NCBI GenBank assembly: GCA_016705005.1
Contig: JADIZB010000001.1
Coordinates: 186,001 to 250,000, forward strand
Direction: 5' to 3'
DNA from: Bacteroidales bacterium
Lineage (GTDB): Bacteria > Bacteroidota > Bacteroidia > Bacteroidales > Lentimicrobiaceae
DNA length: 64,000 bases
Shown: positions 55,955 to 64,000 of the stretch, one piece after another
How positions within the stretch are numbered: position 1 is the stretch's first letter
Layout: every line of letters begins with the position of its first letter
Program-made: the position numbers and the translations under genes
The notes under the pieces: model-generated
Database searches by the model: none
What the model saw: the letters and a program-made list of their open reading frames with translations, nothing else
What the model was told of the DNA's origin: nothing

Positions 55955-57085
55955 TTAATCCCTGTTTCTCCCGAAATAAGCCTCAAGCAGCTGCCCTGCA
56001 GCCTGGTAGGGACTGATTTCGCCTTTCGAGAGTTGAATCTCTTTCAACCGGAGAATCTTATTAATATCAGGATGGTTGTAAAAATGATCATGCAATTGCC
56101 TGTCTATATAATCAATCATAATCTGGCGGGCCTGCTGCATCCGCTTATGGTTAAAATAATTGTTATTCCCTGTAAATCTGATATATTCATTGACCATATC
56201 CCAGAGTTCAGGGATACCATCTCCAGTAGCCGCCGAACAGGTAACTGCCGGCGGCGACCAGCCTGATTCGGGTAATGGGAACAGGTGAAGGGCATTTTTT
56301 ATTTGCGTGCAGGCAATGGATGCCCTCGTTTTGTTATCCCCATCGGCCTTGTTGATAGCAATAGCATCTGCCATTTCCATTATGCCGCGCTTGATGCCCT
56401 GAAGTTCATCACCGGCACCGGATATCATCAGCAACAGAAAAAAATCAACCATTGAGTGAACCGCGGTTTCCGACTGCCCTACGCCAACAGTTTCAACAAA
56501 TATTGTATCAAAGCCTGCAGCTTCACACAAAATTATGGTTTCACGCGTTTTACGGGCAACACCACCGAGTGATCCGGCAGATGGTGACGGCCGAATGAAT
56601 GCATTGGGTTCAACCGAAAGTCCTTCCATTCTTGTCTTATCCCCTAAAATACTGCCCTTTGAACGGCTGCTACTGGGATCAATAGCCAAAACGGCCAGCC
56701 GGTGACCCTTTGAAGTAAGATGCAACCCCAATGATTCAATAAAGGTGCTTTTTCCGGCACCCGGAACACCGGTTATTCCCAGCCTTACAGATTTGCCGGA
56801 ATAGGGCAGGCATCTGAGAATCAGCTCCTGTGCAATAGATTGATGTGCCGGAAGTGAACTTTCAATCAGGGTAATGGCCTGACTGAAAACTGTCCTGTTG
56901 AAATTCAGAACCCCTTCCATATAGGTTTCTACAGTAAGCAGTCCTTTATGGCTTTTACGAAACCTGCTGAGGCCATGCTCATTCAGCGACGATGGCTGTT
57001 CGATACCTTCCTGTACTTTGAGGGCAGAATGTAAAGATTCAGGTTTCTCCGGATTAAGTGATTCCATTCGGGTGTCTTTCTGCAA
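55955..57085 (-). CDS. meaB: Methylmalonyl-CoA mutase-associated GTPase (MeaB/ArgK)
   Basis: A 376-residue G3E-family GTPase that loads and protects adenosylcobalamin in methylmalonyl-CoA mutase. It has the P-loop GVPGAGKST (106-114), a following conserved DPSSSRSKGSILGDKTRM block, VETVGVGQSE and the NKADGDN base-recognition motif, all as in MeaB. The first 40 residues are variable; an alternative ATG at 57067 would shorten it by six residues. The mutase genes mcmA and mcmB, often next to meaB in Bacteroidota, are not in this window. The three-copy TTTCTGAA repeat lies just past its stop. Confidence 0.95.
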   Translation of the reverse strand: MQKDTRMESLNPEKPESLHSALKVQEGIEQPSSLNEHGLSRFRKSHKGLLTVETYMEGVLNFNRTVFSQAITLIESSLPAHQSIAQELILRCLPYSGKSVRLGITGVPGAGKSTFIESLGLHLTSKGHRLAVLAIDPSSSRSKGSILGDKTRMEGLSVEPNAFIRPSPSAGSLGGVARKTRETIILCEAAGFDTIFVETVGVGQSETAVHSMVDFFLLLMISGAGDELQGIKRGIMEMADAIAINKADGDNKTRASIACTQIKNALHLFPLPESGWSPPAVTCSAATGDGIPELWDMVNEYIRFTGNNNYFNHKRMQQARQIMIDYIDRQLHDHFYNHPDINKILRLKEIQLSKGEISPYQAAGQLLEAYFGRNRD

Positions 57086-57266
57086 ATTTATTAAATAATT
57101 TGCCTGCTTAAGGTTTTTCTGTCAGTGCACAGGATTATCCGGATATTATATTCAGTTAATACGTTACTGATTTTTTGCGAGATTTACTGAAATAAAAGTA
57201 AGCGAATCTCTTTAAGTTAATAATTTCTACATTTACGCCTGTTAAAAATCTCTAATAACCTGTGTT

Positions 57267-58394
57267 ATGACAATAGGAATACTTAAAGAATCGCCTGGCG
57301 AGAACCGGGTGGCGATGTTACCTGAAAGTGTGGCAACACTCGTTAAAATGAACGTTAACCTGCTTGTAGAATCCGGAGCAGGCCTGACCTCTTTTGCTTC
57401 GGATAAGCAATATGAGGAAGCAGGAGCAAAAATTCAACCTAAAAAAGAAGTGGTTTCAGGAGCCGATCTTCTGATCAAGATTCAGCCACCTACAGCAGAA
57501 GAAATTGCGTTGATGAGGGAAGGCCAGGTCATTATGTCGGTGCTGAATCCTTATTTTAATGGCGATCTGATTAAAGATCTGGCCAAAAGGAAGATTACTG
57601 CCTTTAGCATGGATGTCGTCCCCAGAACTACACGGGCGCAGGCCATGGATATTCTCTCATCCATGGCGACAGTAGCCGGTTACAAAGCAGTGCTGACTGC
57701 TGCAAATACATTGCCTAAATTCTTCCCCATGTTTATGACAGCAGCCGGTACAATCAAACCTGCCAATTTGCTGATTCTGGGAGCCGGAGTAGCAGGGCTA
57801 CAATCAATAGCAACAGCCAGGAAACTGGGTGCTGTGGTTTATGTTTTTGATGTCAGGGCCGCTGTTAAGGAAGAAGTAGTCGGACTTGGCGGTAAATTCG
57901 TAGACGTAGAAGGTGCTACAGATGATAAATCTGCCGGAGGTTACGCCGTTGAGCAAACCGAAGAGTTCAAACAGCGTCAGGCCAAAGCCATACACGACCA
58001 GGCTGTCAAATCAGACGTAATCATCTGTACCGCACAGATCCCGGGCAGAAAAGCCCCGCTGCTGATCCGGAAAGAAACCGTTGAAGCTATGAATCCGGGT
58101 TCTGTCATTATTGATCTGGCGGCTTCTACCGGTGGTAATTGCGAGGTCACCAAAGACAATGAAACCATCATTCATCAGGGCATTAAAGTTATCGGGAATT
58201 CACAATTTCCAACCGATATGCCCACCGATGCCAGCCGTATGTTCGGGAAGAATATGATTAATTTTCTGAAACTTATCATAACCAAGGAAGGTGGGCTTAA
58301 CCTGAACTGGGAAGATGATATCGTAAAAGGAACAGCGGTTACCCACAACGGGGAAATCGTGCATGAAAGAATCAAGTCTGTAATCACTCAATAA
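57267..58394 (+). CDS. pntA: NAD(P) transhydrogenase subunit alpha, part 1 (soluble NAD-binding)
   Basis: The dI component of proton-translocating transhydrogenase: a 375-residue soluble protein binding NADH, related to alanine dehydrogenase. It has the N-terminal ESPGENRVAMLPE block, MDVVPRTTRAQAMDILSS, the Rossmann motif LGAGVAGLQ (about 170-178) and the mobile-loop region. The C-terminus matches the alpha-1 subunit of species in which alpha is split. With the two genes that follow (11-nt gaps) it forms one operon that uses the proton gradient to make NADPH from NADH and NADP. A -7-like TACATTTA at 57228-57235 is the best promoter candidate. Confidence 0.96.
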   Translation: MTIGILKESPGENRVAMLPESVATLVKMNVNLLVESGAGLTSFASDKQYEEAGAKIQPKKEVVSGADLLIKIQPPTAEEIALMREGQVIMSVLNPYFNGDLIKDLAKRKITAFSMDVVPRTTRAQAMDILSSMATVAGYKAVLTAANTLPKFFPMFMTAAGTIKPANLLILGAGVAGLQSIATARKLGAVVYVFDVRAAVKEEVVGLGGKFVDVEGATDDKSAGGYAVEQTEEFKQRQAKAIHDQAVKSDVIICTAQIPGRKAPLLIRKETVEAMNPGSVIIDLAASTGGNCEVTKDNETIIHQGIKVIGNSQFPTDMPTDASRMFGKNMINFLKLIITKEGGLNLNWEDDIVKGTAVTHNGEIVHERIKSVITQ

Positions 58395-58405
58395 ATAATA
58401 GTCCC

Positions 58406-58711
58406 ATGGAAGAAGTTTTGAAATTTTTTCTGGAATACAAGGATATGATTTTCATCATTACCCTTTCCGTATTCCTTGGAATAGAAGTAATATCGCACGT
58501 TCCGGCGGTTTTGCATACGCCTCTTATGTCGGGAAGCAATGCGATTCACGGAGTGGTAATTATCGGGGCCATCATCGTAATGGGCCATGCCGAAAGCACA
58601 CTCTCACTTATTCTTGGTTTTGTTGCCGTGATTCTTGGTACACTGAATGTCGTTGGTGGATTCGTGGTTACTGACCGCATGCTCGAAATGTTTAAGAAAA
58701 AGAAAAAATAA
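58406..58711 (+). CDS. NAD(P) transhydrogenase subunit alpha, part 2 (membrane dIIa)
   Basis: The small membrane part of the alpha subunit, 101 residues with three to four transmembrane helices, for example IFIITLSVFLGIEVI and LILGFVAVILGTLNVVGG. It corresponds to the C-terminal membrane end of single-chain PntA, separated here as in Rhodospirillum-type enzymes. Conserved parts are PLMSGSNAIHGVV and the Lys-rich tail. With PntB it forms the proton channel. It starts 11 nt after the first alpha gene and ends 11 nt before pntB, so stoichiometric expression from one transcript is expected. Confidence 0.94.
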   Translation: MEEVLKFFLEYKDMIFIITLSVFLGIEVISHVPAVLHTPLMSGSNAIHGVVIIGAIIVMGHAESTLSLILGFVAVILGTLNVVGGFVVTDRMLEMFKKKKK

Positions 58712-58722
58712 GGAGATAGAAA

Positions 58723-60168
58723 ATGGAAACAATTCAAACTTTTACCTCCGAACTGTCTATCCTTGAGATATCATACCTTGTTGCTTCGGTATTGTTTATT
58801 CTCGGATTGAAAAAACTAAGCCATCCTGCAACTGCAAGGGCGGGTAATCTCTGGGCTGCTGCCGGTATGGGTGCGGCCATTCTTTTTACAATACTATTTC
58901 ATCAGAAAGACGGGCAACCCATTGGTAATATTTTATGGATTGTCGTAGCACTGGCCATCGGAAGCTTCATTGGCTGGTATGCCTCTGTTAAAGTGAAAAT
59001 GACCGCCATGCCCCAGATGGTTTCCATCTTCAATGGTATGGGCGGTGCATGTGCTGCCCTTATTTCACTGATGGAATTTCCGAAAATGCAGGACCACCTG
59101 GCTTCGCTACCTGTTCCGGCTGCCAATATGCTTGGAGGAGAAGGCATCGCGATATTGCTTGGACTTATGATCGGTGGCGTTTCCTTTGCCGGAAGTATGA
59201 TCGCATTCGGAAAACTCGACGGCCGCATCGGCGACATCAAACATCCGATTCTCCGCGTTGTCAACCTCTCCTTTCTGGTAGTTTTGCTGGTGGCATTATT
59301 CGTTATCCTGTTTATGGAACCGGTAGCAGGAAACAACCTTCCTATTTACCTGTTCGCCATTGCAGCCCTGATTTATGGGGTAACCTTTGTTATGCCGATT
59401 GGGGGAGCCGATATGCCGGTGGTTATATCACTGCTTAACTCTTTCACGGGCGTCGCCGCTGCTATGGGAGGATTTCTCTATGGCAATCAGGCCATGCTTA
59501 CCGGCGGTATTCTGGTAGGATCATCCGGAACCATCCTTACCATTTTGATGTGCAAGGCTATGAACCGTTCACTGATGAATGTCATCATCGGAGCGTTTGG
59601 AGTTGCTGGTGCAGCAGGTACGGAAGCTGAAGATAAAACTGTAAAGGAAATTTCGCTCAGCGATGCAGCAGTTCTTCTCAGCTATTCGCAGAAAATCTTT
59701 ATCGTCCCAGGTTATGGGTTGGCCGTAGCCCAGGCACAGCACCTTTGCCATGAACTGGACAATCTGCTGGCCGGCAAAGGCGTTGAGGTAAAATATGCCA
59801 TTCACCCGGTTGCCGGCCGTATGCCGGGCCATATGAATGTATTACTGGCAGAAGCAGATGTACCCTATGAGAAGCTGGTCGAAATGGAAGATGCCAACAA
59901 TGAAATGGGAAATACAGATGTGGTTATCGTTATCGGCGCCAATGACGTTGTTAACCCTGCTGCTGAGGATGATCCCTCAAGTCCGATTTATGGTATGCCC
60001 ATCATTAAAGCTCTTGATGCGAAGAACGTAATTGTGATGAAACGCAGTATGGCTGCAGGTTATGCAGCAATTCCCAACAATTTGTTTTATCATCCCAAAA
60101 ACAGGATGCTTTTCGGGGATGCCAAAGCAACATTGCAGAAACTGGTTGCTGAAATAAAGAGTTTGTAG
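58723..60168 (+). CDS. pntB: NAD(P) transhydrogenase subunit beta
   Basis: PntB, 481 residues: about nine transmembrane helices (residues 10-290), then the NADP-binding dIII domain. The dIII motifs are IVPGYGLAVAQAQH, AIHPVAGRMPGHMNVLLAEADVPY and IVIGANDVVNPAA, with the KRSMAAGYAAIPNNLFY end block. An AGGAG at 58711-58715, seven bases before the ATG, is a clear Shine-Dalgarno sequence, unusual in this window. A strong bidirectional terminator follows the stop. Confidence 0.97.
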   Translation: METIQTFTSELSILEISYLVASVLFILGLKKLSHPATARAGNLWAAAGMGAAILFTILFHQKDGQPIGNILWIVVALAIGSFIGWYASVKVKMTAMPQMVSIFNGMGGACAALISLMEFPKMQDHLASLPVPAANMLGGEGIAILLGLMIGGVSFAGSMIAFGKLDGRIGDIKHPILRVVNLSFLVVLLVALFVILFMEPVAGNNLPIYLFAIAALIYGVTFVMPIGGADMPVVISLLNSFTGVAAAMGGFLYGNQAMLTGGILVGSSGTILTILMCKAMNRSLMNVIIGAFGVAGAAGTEAEDKTVKEISLSDAAVLLSYSQKIFIVPGYGLAVAQAQHLCHELDNLLAGKGVEVKYAIHPVAGRMPGHMNVLLAEADVPYEKLVEMEDANNEMGNTDVVIVIGANDVVNPAAEDDPSSPIYGMPIIKALDAKNVIVMKRSMAAGYAAIPNNLFYHPKNRMLFGDAKATLQKLVAEIKSL

Positions 60169-60185
60169 CACTACCTGATGTTTTT

Positions 60186-60228
60186 AAAAACAGGGAGCCG
60201 GTAAAGATTTTACCGGCTCCCTGTTTTT
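60186..60228. terminator. Strong bidirectional terminator after pntB
   Basis: A 20-bp stem (60186-60205 with 60209-60228) with a three-base loop; both flanks are A- and T-runs, so it can act on either strand. It serves pntB and the convergent DUF1573 gene. Confidence 0.92.
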
Positions 60229-60268
60229 ATTCTTAGGCAATTCATTGACAGAAAACAATCAACGACAA

Positions 60269-60706
60269 CTATTCCTTCTTAGGCTGCACAACTCCTTTAA
60301 TCTGCAACACAACCGGCTGCTCATCGGCATTGGTTGTTACAGTAACTGTCTTCAAAAAACTTCCAGCTGCAGCTGCATTATATGTAACAGAGATTGCTGT
60401 TGATTTTCCAGGAAGTATGGGATCCTTTGCATAGGTAAGGTTGGTGCAGCCACAGGAAGCTTTGGCTGTGGCTATTACCAAAGGTTCCTTACCTTCGTTG
60501 GTCAGTGTAAATGTGGCTGTTTCAGGAGAACCCTGTTTAAGATCCCCGAAATCAATTACGGTTTTATCAAATTTCGCAACCGGCGCATTCGGTGATTTTA
60601 CTTTTACTTCTGTAACAGCAGTACTTACTTTGGCATTTGCCTGGGCATATGCACCGGAATAATTTATCATTATCAAGACTGCGGCAATCCATGTGAATGT
60701 TTTCAT
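60269..60706 (-). CDS. DUF1573-domain exported protein
   Basis: A 145-residue protein with a signal peptide (ends near GAYAQA) and one immunoglobulin-like DUF1573 domain, typical of Bacteroidota. The conserved block PVAKFDKTVIDFGDLKQG starts the domain, the SCGCT pair of cysteines is present near residue 85, and the end has VTTNADEQPVVLQIKGVV. The family is widespread and its function is unsettled; it may be a periplasmic or surface adhesion or folding module. The promoter region is shared with the divergent two-component operon, so the operator-like repeats could control it. Confidence 0.87.
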   Translation of the reverse strand: MKTFTWIAAVLIMINYSGAYAQANAKVSTAVTEVKVKSPNAPVAKFDKTVIDFGDLKQGSPETATFTLTNEGKEPLVIATAKASCGCTNLTYAKDPILPGKSTAISVTYNAAAAGSFLKTVTVTTNADEQPVVLQIKGVVQPKKE

Positions 60707-60732
60707 ACAAATCAGGTGTTATGGTTATGTGA

Positions 60733-60740
60733 CAAAACTA
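60733..60740 (-). promoter_or_regulatory. -7 element of the DUF1573 gene
   Basis: Minus-strand TAGTTTTG, a full match to TAnnTTTG, 27 bases before the start. No TTTG is at -33, which suggests dependence on an activator; the TGTAAA array begins 33 bases further upstream of this element. Confidence 0.5.
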
Positions 60741-60772
60741 CGTCTGAAACCACGTAATACACGTTAACGGTA

Positions 60773-60820
60773 TGTAAATGAGTGTAAACAACGTGTAAAA
60801 CTTTGTAAATGAAATGTAAA
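60773..60820. promoter_or_regulatory. Helically phased TGTAAA direct-repeat array
   Basis: Exact TGTAAA hexamers begin at 60773, 60783, 60794, 60804 and 60815, a spacing of 10, 11, 10 and 11 bp (10.5 on average). Two weaker copies, CGTAAT near 60753 and CGTTAA near 60762, may extend it upstream. OmpR/PhoB-family regulators bind direct repeats at about 11-bp spacing, so this is a plausible operator for the response regulator encoded just downstream, or for the divergent DUF1573 gene. That assignment is inference. Confidence 0.65.
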
Positions 60821-60847
60821 TGATTCCATGATTCGGGCAAATTAGTG

Positions 60848-60863
60848 TATTTTAGCTAAAATA
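60848..60863. promoter_or_regulatory. 16-bp perfect palindrome before the histidine kinase gene
   Basis: TATTTTAGCTAAAATA reads the same on both strands. It lies 29 bases upstream of the kinase start and 27 bases after the TGTAAA array. It may be a dimer-binding site or part of the promoter core; a good TAnnTTTG is not apparent. Confidence 0.5.
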
Positions 60864-60892
60864 TAGCTGTCATCTTTATCTAAAACTGCTTT

Positions 60893-62161
60893 ATGCGCAG
60901 GCAACAGGTTCGTCTGGTGGTCCTTCTGGGAGCAATTTCCATCATCGGAATCATCACCGTGCAGGCCTATTTCCTCTATGAAGCATGGAACACCCGGGAG
61001 AAGCAGCTGAATCAGAGCCTTGTTATTGCACTGAACACTGTTGCCTCCAAGATAACCCGGCTCAACCAGACAATACCTGTTCATGGCAGTCCTGTAAGGC
61101 AGCTTACTTCAAACTATTTTGTAGTGGATGTGAACAGTGAAATAGATGCTGACGTGCTTGAACACTACCTGAAAGGTGAGTTTGAACGCCTGAATTTAAA
61201 GATTGATTATGAATATGCGATATACGACTGCTATACCGATCGCATGGTATATGGCGACTATATTTCAGGTACAGAAACAACCGAACCGGCAAAATCCAAT
61301 CTCAATCTGCCGAAGTACAAGGGCTACCTTTACTATTTCGGTATTCATTTCCCAACCTTAAGAAATACAATTGCCGGGGAGATGACGGTTTTCTTCTTCT
61401 TCACCATAATCCTGATATTCCTTGTGTTCTTTTTCGTGTACGCAATGTTTGTCATTCTACAGCAAAAACGCTTTTCTGAACTCCAGAAAGATTTCATCAA
61501 CAATATGACACATGAGTTTAAGACACCAATATCTTCCATAAATATTTCAGCAGATATAATATCACAAACCGGAATTGCAAGTGATCCTGAGCGGTTACTG
61601 ACTTATGGAAGAATCATAAAGAATGAAACCCAGCGACTTAATCTGCTTGTAGAAAGAGTACTTCAGATTGCCAGATTTGAAAAAGGAGGAATTCAGCTCA
61701 AAAAAGAATGGATTGATCTAAATCAACTCATCAGGACTATAGCCGAAAACTTCAGTACCAGTGTTAAGCCAGAAAGCAGGCTTGAAATTGAAACTGATCC
61801 GGATTTGGGCAGAATACCTGCCGATGTTGTCCATCTGACCAATATCTTCCATAACCTGATTGACAATGCAGTTAAATATGCGGGTGAGCACCCTGAAATC
61901 AGCATAAGAACCCGAAAAGAACAAAACAAAGTCCTCATCATCATATCAGACAATGGCCCGGGCATCAACCCGAAATACCGCAAGAAAATCTTCAGAAAGT
62001 TTTTCAGAGTCCCATCAGGAAACATTCATAATGTGAAAGGATTTGGACTTGGTCTGTTCTATGTCAGAAATATCTGCAGAGCACACAAATGGAAGATACA
62101 TGTTGAAAACGGTAACAATTCAGGTGCAGCCTTTATCATTGAGATTCCATGTAAATCATAA
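60893..62161 (+). CDS. Sensor histidine kinase
   Basis: A 422-residue membrane kinase. Two transmembrane helices (about 8-28 and 165-190) enclose a periplasmic sensor region of about 135 residues with no recognised fold. Downstream, and without a clear HAMP domain, is the dimerisation helix with the phosphorylated His207 in NNMTHEFKTP, then the ATPase domain with NLIDNAVKYA (N box), DNGPGI (G1) and GFGLGLFYV (G2). The next gene, 9 nt after its stop, is the OmpR-family regulator. Overall organisation resembles RprX of Bacteroides. The stimulus is unknown. Confidence 0.93.
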   Translation: MRRQQVRLVVLLGAISIIGIITVQAYFLYEAWNTREKQLNQSLVIALNTVASKITRLNQTIPVHGSPVRQLTSNYFVVDVNSEIDADVLEHYLKGEFERLNLKIDYEYAIYDCYTDRMVYGDYISGTETTEPAKSNLNLPKYKGYLYYFGIHFPTLRNTIAGEMTVFFFFTIILIFLVFFFVYAMFVILQQKRFSELQKDFINNMTHEFKTPISSINISADIISQTGIASDPERLLTYGRIIKNETQRLNLLVERVLQIARFEKGGIQLKKEWIDLNQLIRTIAENFSTSVKPESRLEIETDPDLGRIPADVVHLTNIFHNLIDNAVKYAGEHPEISIRTRKEQNKVLIIISDNGPGINPKYRKKIFRKFFRVPSGNIHNVKGFGLGLFYVRNICRAHKWKIHVENGNNSGAAFIIEIPCKS

Positions 62162-62170
62162 TTCCTGTTT

Positions 62171-62866
62171 ATGGAGAAGAAAGCCAGATTATTGTATGTG
62201 GAAGATGACCTGACGCTGTCATTCGTTACCCGTGACAATCTTGCTCTGAAGGGCTACGATGTAGCATTTGCGGAAGATGGAATCAAGGCACTTGAAATGA
62301 TCCGGTCCGGAGCCTTCGATCTCTACATCCTCGATGTCATGCTTCCGGGAATGGATGGATTTGCTCTGGCCGGTAAAATCAGGGAAGAGAATTTAAATAC
62401 CCCGATTATCTTCCTGACAGCCAGGTCATTTATGGAAGACCGGATTCAGGGACTTCAGCTTGGAGCCGATGATTATATCACCAAACCATTCAGCATTGAA
62501 GAATTGGTATTGAAGATAGAAATATTTCTGAGAAGGAGCAAAATCGTGCCGCTGGTCAACCAACGCACTGCATCGTTAAAACTCGGGAGTTATAGTTTTG
62601 ATCTGACAAACCAGCAGTTGATACATTCCGGAAAAACCCAGCCGCTCACTTTCCGTGAAAGCGAACTGATCAGGCTCTTCGCCGACAATATGAATCAGAT
62701 TGTCAAACGCGAAGATATTCTTATAAAGGTTTGGGGAAACGATCAGTATTTTTCAAGCCGGAGCCTTGATGTTTTTATCTCGAGGATAAGAAAACTGTTT
62801 AAATCTGATCCGACCATAAAAATTGAAAACATCCACAACATCGGATACCGTATGAAGACCGGATGA
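62171..62866 (+). CDS. OmpR/PhoB-family response regulator
   Basis: A 231-residue regulator with receiver and winged-helix domains. In the receiver (1-120), acidic residues Glu11 and Asp12, the phosphoacceptor Asp55 (LYILDVMLPG), Thr83 and Lys105 are present. The winged helix (about 135-230) has the recognition block DVFISRIRKLFKSD and the NIHNIGYRM wing. It is co-transcribed with the kinase. The resemblance is to RprY and other Bacteroidota regulators. The phased TGTAAA array upstream of the operon is a likely target, including autoregulation, but this is untested. Confidence 0.94.
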   Translation: MEKKARLLYVEDDLTLSFVTRDNLALKGYDVAFAEDGIKALEMIRSGAFDLYILDVMLPGMDGFALAGKIREENLNTPIIFLTARSFMEDRIQGLQLGADDYITKPFSIEELVLKIEIFLRRSKIVPLVNQRTASLKLGSYSFDLTNQQLIHSGKTQPLTFRESELIRLFADNMNQIVKREDILIKVWGNDQYFSSRSLDVFISRIRKLFKSDPTIKIENIHNIGYRMKTG

Positions 62867-62949
62867 TATCTGTATTTATAGAAACGCCTGAATTCCTGCA
62901 GGTACATTACATCAGGTAACAGGATATTCATGATAACAACTATACTTTC

Positions 62950-63654
62950 TCAGAACTGATTTTTCCCGGCTATGTTGATATGAAAGTTGAACATAGGGTT
63001 CTGCAATGCACCGTACAGCCTGACCCATAGAGGAAGCAGCATTTCTGTTCCTCTGGCGGTTGAAATATCGCCTAAATCCATAATATTGGTTTCTTCCCAG
63101 CCAAAACTGTTCAGAATTCCCTTAACAATAGTTTTGGCAGTAGTTTCGTTTCCACTTACAAATACAGTATGGTTCCCCGGAACCAGGGCCGGATTTACCA
63201 TAAGCCAGGCATTCATTGTATTCAGGGTTTTTACAACGTTTAGTTCCGGAAATTCTTGCTGAATCCTCTCCCCCAGAGAATCTGTATTACAGATCAGTAA
63301 AGATGGGGGGAAACCTCCCGAAAAATCAAGTGGATTGGCTATGTCTATCAATACTTTCCCATTCAGATTTGCAGCTCCTGCACTCTGCAAGGCGTCAATG
63401 GAAGCATGGCCCATAGTGCAATTCACAATAATATCGCTCTTTGAAGCAGCCTCTTTAAATGTCCCGGTCATCACACGTGGGTGATTTTTCAGCCATTCAG
63501 CATAAGGTGGATTTCCATACATATCCTTTTCTGTTCTGGCCATGGTATCTGCGACGTTCCTGGTTCCCACCATAACACTGTTACCAAGGTCTGAAAGCCG
63601 ACCGGCAAGACATTGCCCGACCGAGCCGGTACCGAATACTGCAAATGTTGTCAT
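62950..63654 (-). CDS. NADP-binding F420H2-NADP reductase-like protein
   Basis: A 234-residue Rossmann-fold protein with the N-terminal motif FGTGSVGQCLAGRL, then GTRNV at the strand that normally selects NADP, and the block VVKTLNTMNAW near residue 140 that is typical of the F420H2:NADP oxidoreductase (NPDG) family. Bacteroidota homologs rarely use F420, so a different small-molecule substrate is likely. There is no other F420 gene in the window. The gene is convergent with the response regulator gene (83 nt between stops). Confidence 0.82.
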   Translation of the reverse strand: MTTFAVFGTGSVGQCLAGRLSDLGNSVMVGTRNVADTMARTEKDMYGNPPYAEWLKNHPRVMTGTFKEAASKSDIIVNCTMGHASIDALQSAGAANLNGKVLIDIANPLDFSGGFPPSLLICNTDSLGERIQQEFPELNVVKTLNTMNAWLMVNPALVPGNHTVFVSGNETTAKTIVKGILNSFGWEETNIMDLGDISTARGTEMLLPLWVRLYGALQNPMFNFHINIAGKNQF

Positions 63655-63799
63655 AAGTGATTTTTTATGTTTAGGGAATTAAACAAACAAAAGTGTGGTT
63701 GGTTTAAATCAAAGTTTTGATATCCATACATTTAACAAATATTTAGCATTTACTGCTTTTTCAATTTGTGACCGCACATCAAAAAGGCCGACCAAATGT

Positions 63800-63829
63800 T
63801 TTGCATATAAAAAAAGAGTAGTACCTTTG
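63800..63829 (+). promoter_or_regulatory. Promoter of the tRNA operon
   Basis: TTTG at 63800-63803 and TACCTTTG at 63822-63829 with an 18-base spacer match the Bacteroidota consensus. Transcription would start near 63836, about 11 bases before tRNA-Lys. Confidence 0.75.
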
Positions 63830-63846
63830 CAGCCCGAATGAAAATT

Positions 63847-63919
63847 CTCTCCGTAGCTCAGCTGGTAGAGCAAATGACTCTTAATCATTGGGTCACAGGT
63901 TCGAATCCTGTCGGGGAGA
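63847..63919 (+). tRNA. tRNA-Lys (CTT)
   Basis: The acceptor arms CTCTCCG (63847-63853) and CGGGGAG (63912-63918) pair with one G-U, with A73 as discriminator. The D arm is GCTC/GAGC, and the anticodon stem AATGA/TCATT encloses CTCTTAA, giving anticodon CTT. The T arm has the usual GGTTCGAATCC. CCA is not encoded. Confidence 0.97.
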
Positions 63920-63924
63920 CAAAG

Positions 63925-63998
63925 CGGGATGTAGCGCAGCCCGGTAGCGCGCTTCGTTCGGGACGAAGAGGCCGCAGGTTCGAATCCTGTCATCCCGA
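63925..63998 (+). tRNA. tRNA-Pro (CGG)
   Basis: The acceptor arms CGGGATG (63925-63931) and CATCCCG (63991-63997) are fully paired, discriminator A at 63998. The D arm is GCGC/GCGC, and the anticodon stem CTTCG/CGAAG encloses TTCGGGA, giving anticodon CGG. It follows tRNA-Lys by 5 bases, so both come from one precursor. CCA is not encoded. Confidence 0.97.
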
Positions 63999-64000
63999 CT

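Noticed and set aside
63709..63993. A 94-codon open frame on the minus strand (MTGFEPAASSSRTKR...)
   Set aside because: It is the antisense of the tRNA-Lys and tRNA-Pro genes; frames with this N-terminus are a well-known false annotation caused by tRNA sequence.

Overview
The window looks like a chromosomal segment of a Gram-negative member of the Bacteroidota, most likely a Bacteroidales-type anaerobe or a genome assembled from an environmental sample. The evidence is: a Kdo transferase (so LPS); a TonB-dependent receptor beside a PorV/PorQ-type protein and a giant secreted protein (type IX secretion context); a fused MurF-alanine racemase; a bacterial geranylgeranylglyceryl phosphate synthase; tandem DUF3857/transglutaminase proteins; Bacteroidota promoters of the form TTTG-N17-23-TAnnTTTG before several genes; and near absence of Shine-Dalgarno sequences. 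No phage, plasmid, CRISPR or insertion sequence was seen. The species cannot be named from this sequence alone.

Layout. 1-8.2 kb: 3' part of an asparagine synthetase, fabD, a lone molybdate-binding Mop protein, a GMC-type flavin oxidoreductase with a four-cysteine cluster, and two tandem transglutaminase-like surface proteins. 8.7-16.9 kb: nucleotide-sugar genes (rfbB, galE, wbpD-like, wbpE-like), an outer-membrane barrel, Kdo transferase, a metallophosphoesterase and a nucleotidyltransferase. 17.1-20.6 kb: pdxA and murF-alr. 20.7-36.0 kb: a glycosylation island in which DPM1-like family 2 glycosyltransferases sit next to large polytopic GT-C-like membrane proteins, plus a YfhO-type protein, a methyltransferase-glycosyltransferase fusion, a flippase-like UPF0104 protein, an aldo-keto reductase and a methyltransferase. 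36.2-37.1 kb: greA and a HIT protein. 37.2-46.4 kb: a three-gene cluster (TonB receptor, 1431-residue secreted protein, PorV/PorQ-type protein). 46.5-52.6 kb: small envelope proteins and lipoproteins, ahcY, a GGGP synthase and a DPP4-type peptidase. 53.0-55.8 kb: another GT-C-like protein with three C-terminal beta modules, split by a frameshift. 56-60.2 kb: meaB and the three-subunit transhydrogenase. 60.3-64 kb: a DUF1573 protein divergent from a histidine kinase/response regulator pair, an F420-reductase-like protein, and tRNA-Lys and tRNA-Pro.

Two signals stand out. Upstream of the two-component operon there are five exact TGTAAA direct repeats spaced 10 or 11 bp, i.e. one helical turn each, followed by a 16-bp perfect palindrome; this looks like an extended OmpR-family operator. 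Second, five large membrane proteins share a C-terminal beta-rich module (seven copies in all) ending in a W...V-[FY]-[IVF]-D-[ND] signature, and several are paired with a lipid-linked-sugar synthase. This suggests a lineage-specific surface-glycosylation system. Both readings are inference from sequence pattern.
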